From: Rhododendron vialii | Lineage: Eukaryota > Streptophyta > Magnoliopsida > Ericales > Ericaceae | Assembly (NCBI RefSeq): GCF_030253575.1 | Contig: NC_080568.1 | Span: 19,368,501-19,432,500 of the forward strand | Length of the DNA stretch: 64,000 bases | Direction: 5' to 3' | Shown here: positions 61,867-64,000 of the stretch, piece by piece | How the letters are laid out: each line of letters opens with the position of its first letter | Numbering within the stretch: the first letter of the stretch is position 1 | The notes under the pieces: model-generated | Databases searched by the model: none | What the model was told of the DNA's origin: nothing | The model's input: only the letters and a program-made list of their open reading frames with translations | Translations under genes and position numbers: made by a program

Positions 61867-62946
61867 TTACTTATCCAAAAAAAAAAGACGATATTATTTG
61901 GTATCCAATTGATTGGGTTTTTCCTATTATTATAGTACTCAATGAGCACTGTAATGTGAACAAATTAGATCATCAAAATAGACGTGACATGGTGTCGGAG
62001 TTCGCCTGAGGTGGAGTCCACACCCCAAACGGGATGTCTCCTTTGAAGACCCTGCAGCATATATTCCCTGTTCTTGACTAGAAAAATGGAAGGTTCGCTA
62101 CAATGCCAGGGGACCAAGATGCTGAAGGGGACCAGGATTTTGAAGATAAAAACGGTACCAAAGGTTGGCTATGGGGTGCCAGGGTCACCCCAATTTGAAT
62201 GTTGGATCCAATAATTTGTCACATACACAAGAATTTAAATAGGAGCGTTACAGACTTGGACCACTTTCTCACACGTTTCTTTCTCTTTTAGGACAACAGG
62301 CTCGCACATTCATCACAAAATGAAAAATTGACCAATCACCTCAATTTCTCTACCGGGGATTAATTTAATTTAACAGTAAACTTTTTTATACTCCTGAACC
62401 GTAAAATTTTTAATTCTCTTGTTGCATCACAGTGGTATGAGAAATTTTGGTCGTATGAGAAATCTTGGTCCTGTCCTTGCCAAGATTTCAACATTTTTGA
62501 CAGAGAAAATAAAGAAGAAATCACTCCCACCCTGTAAACAGGATGAATAGTAACAAACAATAAACATTACTAGTAAATCATTCCGGTAACCAGAAGAGAA
62601 GTAACATAGAATTAGCATTGATAGGTATGGTAATCCTACCCCATCACCTTAAATATTAATTAGCATTGATGGGTATAGTAATCCTATGTAGCTGAAGCGT
62701 GCCACACCGATGTGCCTCTAGCATTTTGGAATCCTATACCATCACCTTAAATATTGTGACAGCACACCAGATGTGAAACTATTAAATACAGGACCACATT
62801 AATTAAGGATGGTTATCAGCAGCTTGATTAGTATTCAGTGGCCACCCTAGTTTACTTCAACGAGCCGAAACAATCTGCAACAGGGTTTCAACACTTTTGG
62901 TCCAAAGGTGTATAAGTTGATAAATGAAGCATTTCTATGATCAGGT
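61867..62946. other. Intergenic and 3' flank of the polymerase gene
   Basis: A short direct repeat (TTAGCATTGATRGGTATRGTAATCC) occurs at about 62612 and 62660. Otherwise nothing recognised; the right end must contain the polymerase 3' UTR. Confidence 0.5.
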
Positions 62947-64000
62947 TCATATGCTTATAACTGAAGCAGTTGTCGAATCAGGATTCTGATGGTAGTTCAG
63001 CTCCACGAAAAAACCAGCTCCTTCACCCCTCGACAGTCTTCCTGGATTAACGCAAACACACTTTGCTTGCTCTTCCCCTTCGTTCTTATCCCCAACTGAC
63101 AAAACCTACACACATCGAGAATGAAGAATTAATTTTCACACAGGCATTTTCAGTATAACTGAGAAGTTACCTTTTCTAATTATGACTTTTTAGACTACTA
63201 GTTAAGACTTTAAGAGCTTGAAAGTGGCAAGTCTGTTTGATGCAAGTTTTTACAAGTTTTTTTGGTACTTCGGAAATTCAGTTTTTACAAGTTGTGGCAT
63301 CAAAGTTCCAAATTGTTTGGTACATTAAGCTATCCAATAACTTTTGCAAGTGAATGTGGAGAATACTCTTTTGTCCAAATTTGTTCTAACAAAGAAGAGC
63401 ATAGAACTTGGTGTTCCAAATGAACATAGTTCCCATTCAAAAACAGAGCTGTCATAACCTTCACGAAATGAGCCAAATCTGAGGATAGGATGAGGATGTC
63501 GGGAACACAAGAGATCTGAAGTGCCTCTGGAGCAAGTGAAAAATCCAAGGGAGTACCCTCCATCGGTGGATATAGAGGATAAAAGCTGTTGCCAAAAGTT
63601 TGTATAAAAGAGAGAGAAATGTTTAGCCAGTATTTGTCTTTCATATGTTTGGAAATTAATTGTCCAAGGGAGTACTCATAACATGCCTGCGCTGGCTAAG
63701 AAGATGATTTGCAAGTCTACTCATTCTCTGCTTGGATCCCCCAAGTGGATTTCGCGAAATCTCCTCTCCACTAAGTTGCTTCAGAATATCAACAGTGCAG
63801 CAACCTATCTTGATCTGAAACCCAAAATACATTTCGATTCACATTTATAACTCTCTTCCGCGCATTATGATAACCACATCAAGCAGGGCTGCAGAATCAA
63901 CAATGTAATATAGGTACATGGTTGCTTCTTCAGAGGAGCATGAGCATCAATATTTTGCAAATAAAGGCAATTGGAGATTACCCCATTGGCACTGAAAATC
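62947..64000 (-). CDS. POLA2: DNA polymerase alpha subunit B (POLA2), C-terminal exons, partial
   Basis: Four exons visible on the minus strand, in transcript order: 63982 to beyond 64000 (partial), 63687-63814, 63459-63585, 62947-63105. Together they give about 140 residues of the C-terminal phosphoesterase-fold domain: IKIGCCTVDILKQLSGEEIS, SKQRMSRLANHLL, SFYPLYPPMEGTPLDFSLAP, SCVPDILILSSDLAHFVK, CVCVNPGRLSRGEGAGFFVE. It stops at VISI. The product is the non-catalytic B subunit that links polymerase alpha to primase at nuclear replication forks. The intron between 63687 and 63585 has a GC donor; joining there gives the family's conserved QRSFYPLYPP in frame. N-terminal exons lie outside the window. 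Confidence 0.95.

Overview
This window is nuclear DNA from a flowering plant, most likely a eudicot. The genes are cut into many short exons with GT-AG (twice GC-AG) introns. One protein carries an N-terminal stretch that looks like a plastid transit peptide, and the gaps are filled with plant-type transposons (Ty1/copia, TRIM, Stowaway, hAT and Mutator MITEs, LINE and SINE remnants). I cannot name the species.

Layout. 1-4426: a Ty1/copia retrotransposon on the minus strand, entering from outside the window and inactivated by one frameshift and one nonsense codon. 4427-9424: gene-free, with several MITEs. 9425-12314 (-): a five-exon DUF212 (acid phosphatase/vanadium-dependent haloperoxidase-related) membrane protein with LINE and SINE debris in its first intron. 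15693-22697 (-): a 20-exon RecQ helicase, RECQL5-type, reconstructed with every junction in frame (948 aa). 23459-27860: a duplicated anonymous segment split by a hAT element, a large fold-back element and a complete 393-bp TRIM. 27958-29771 (+): an F-box gene of the At2g35280-like kind. Its 2.2-kb surroundings were duplicated at 34441-37160, where the copy lacks the F-box exon and has decayed into a pseudogene. LTR debris lies between the copies. 38071-44701 (+): an 11-exon plastid-type 3-oxoacyl-ACP reductase (FabG, 330 aa) with an 890-bp hAT element in intron 7. 45905-49775: MITEs split by a 2.8-kb solo LTR. 50461-54819: nested fold-back elements in (TA)n tracts and a 1.6-kb long-TIR element. 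55715-56452 (+): an intronless TLC-domain membrane protein. 56453-62946: gene-free with MITEs. 62947 to the window end (-): the 3' end of the DNA polymerase alpha B-subunit gene.

The genes do not form a pathway or cluster; each is a stand-alone nuclear gene. RECQL5 (DNA repair) and the polymerase alpha B subunit (replication priming) share a broad process but lie 40 kb apart. FabG serves plastid fatty-acid synthesis. I did not find a new multi-gene system. The strongest unusual signals are the TRIM with a perfect target duplication, hAT insertions with matching empty sites in local duplicates, tRNA-like box A/B pairs inside two hAT elements, two GC-AG introns in DNA-maintenance genes, and a telomere-like repeat read as protein in RECQL5.
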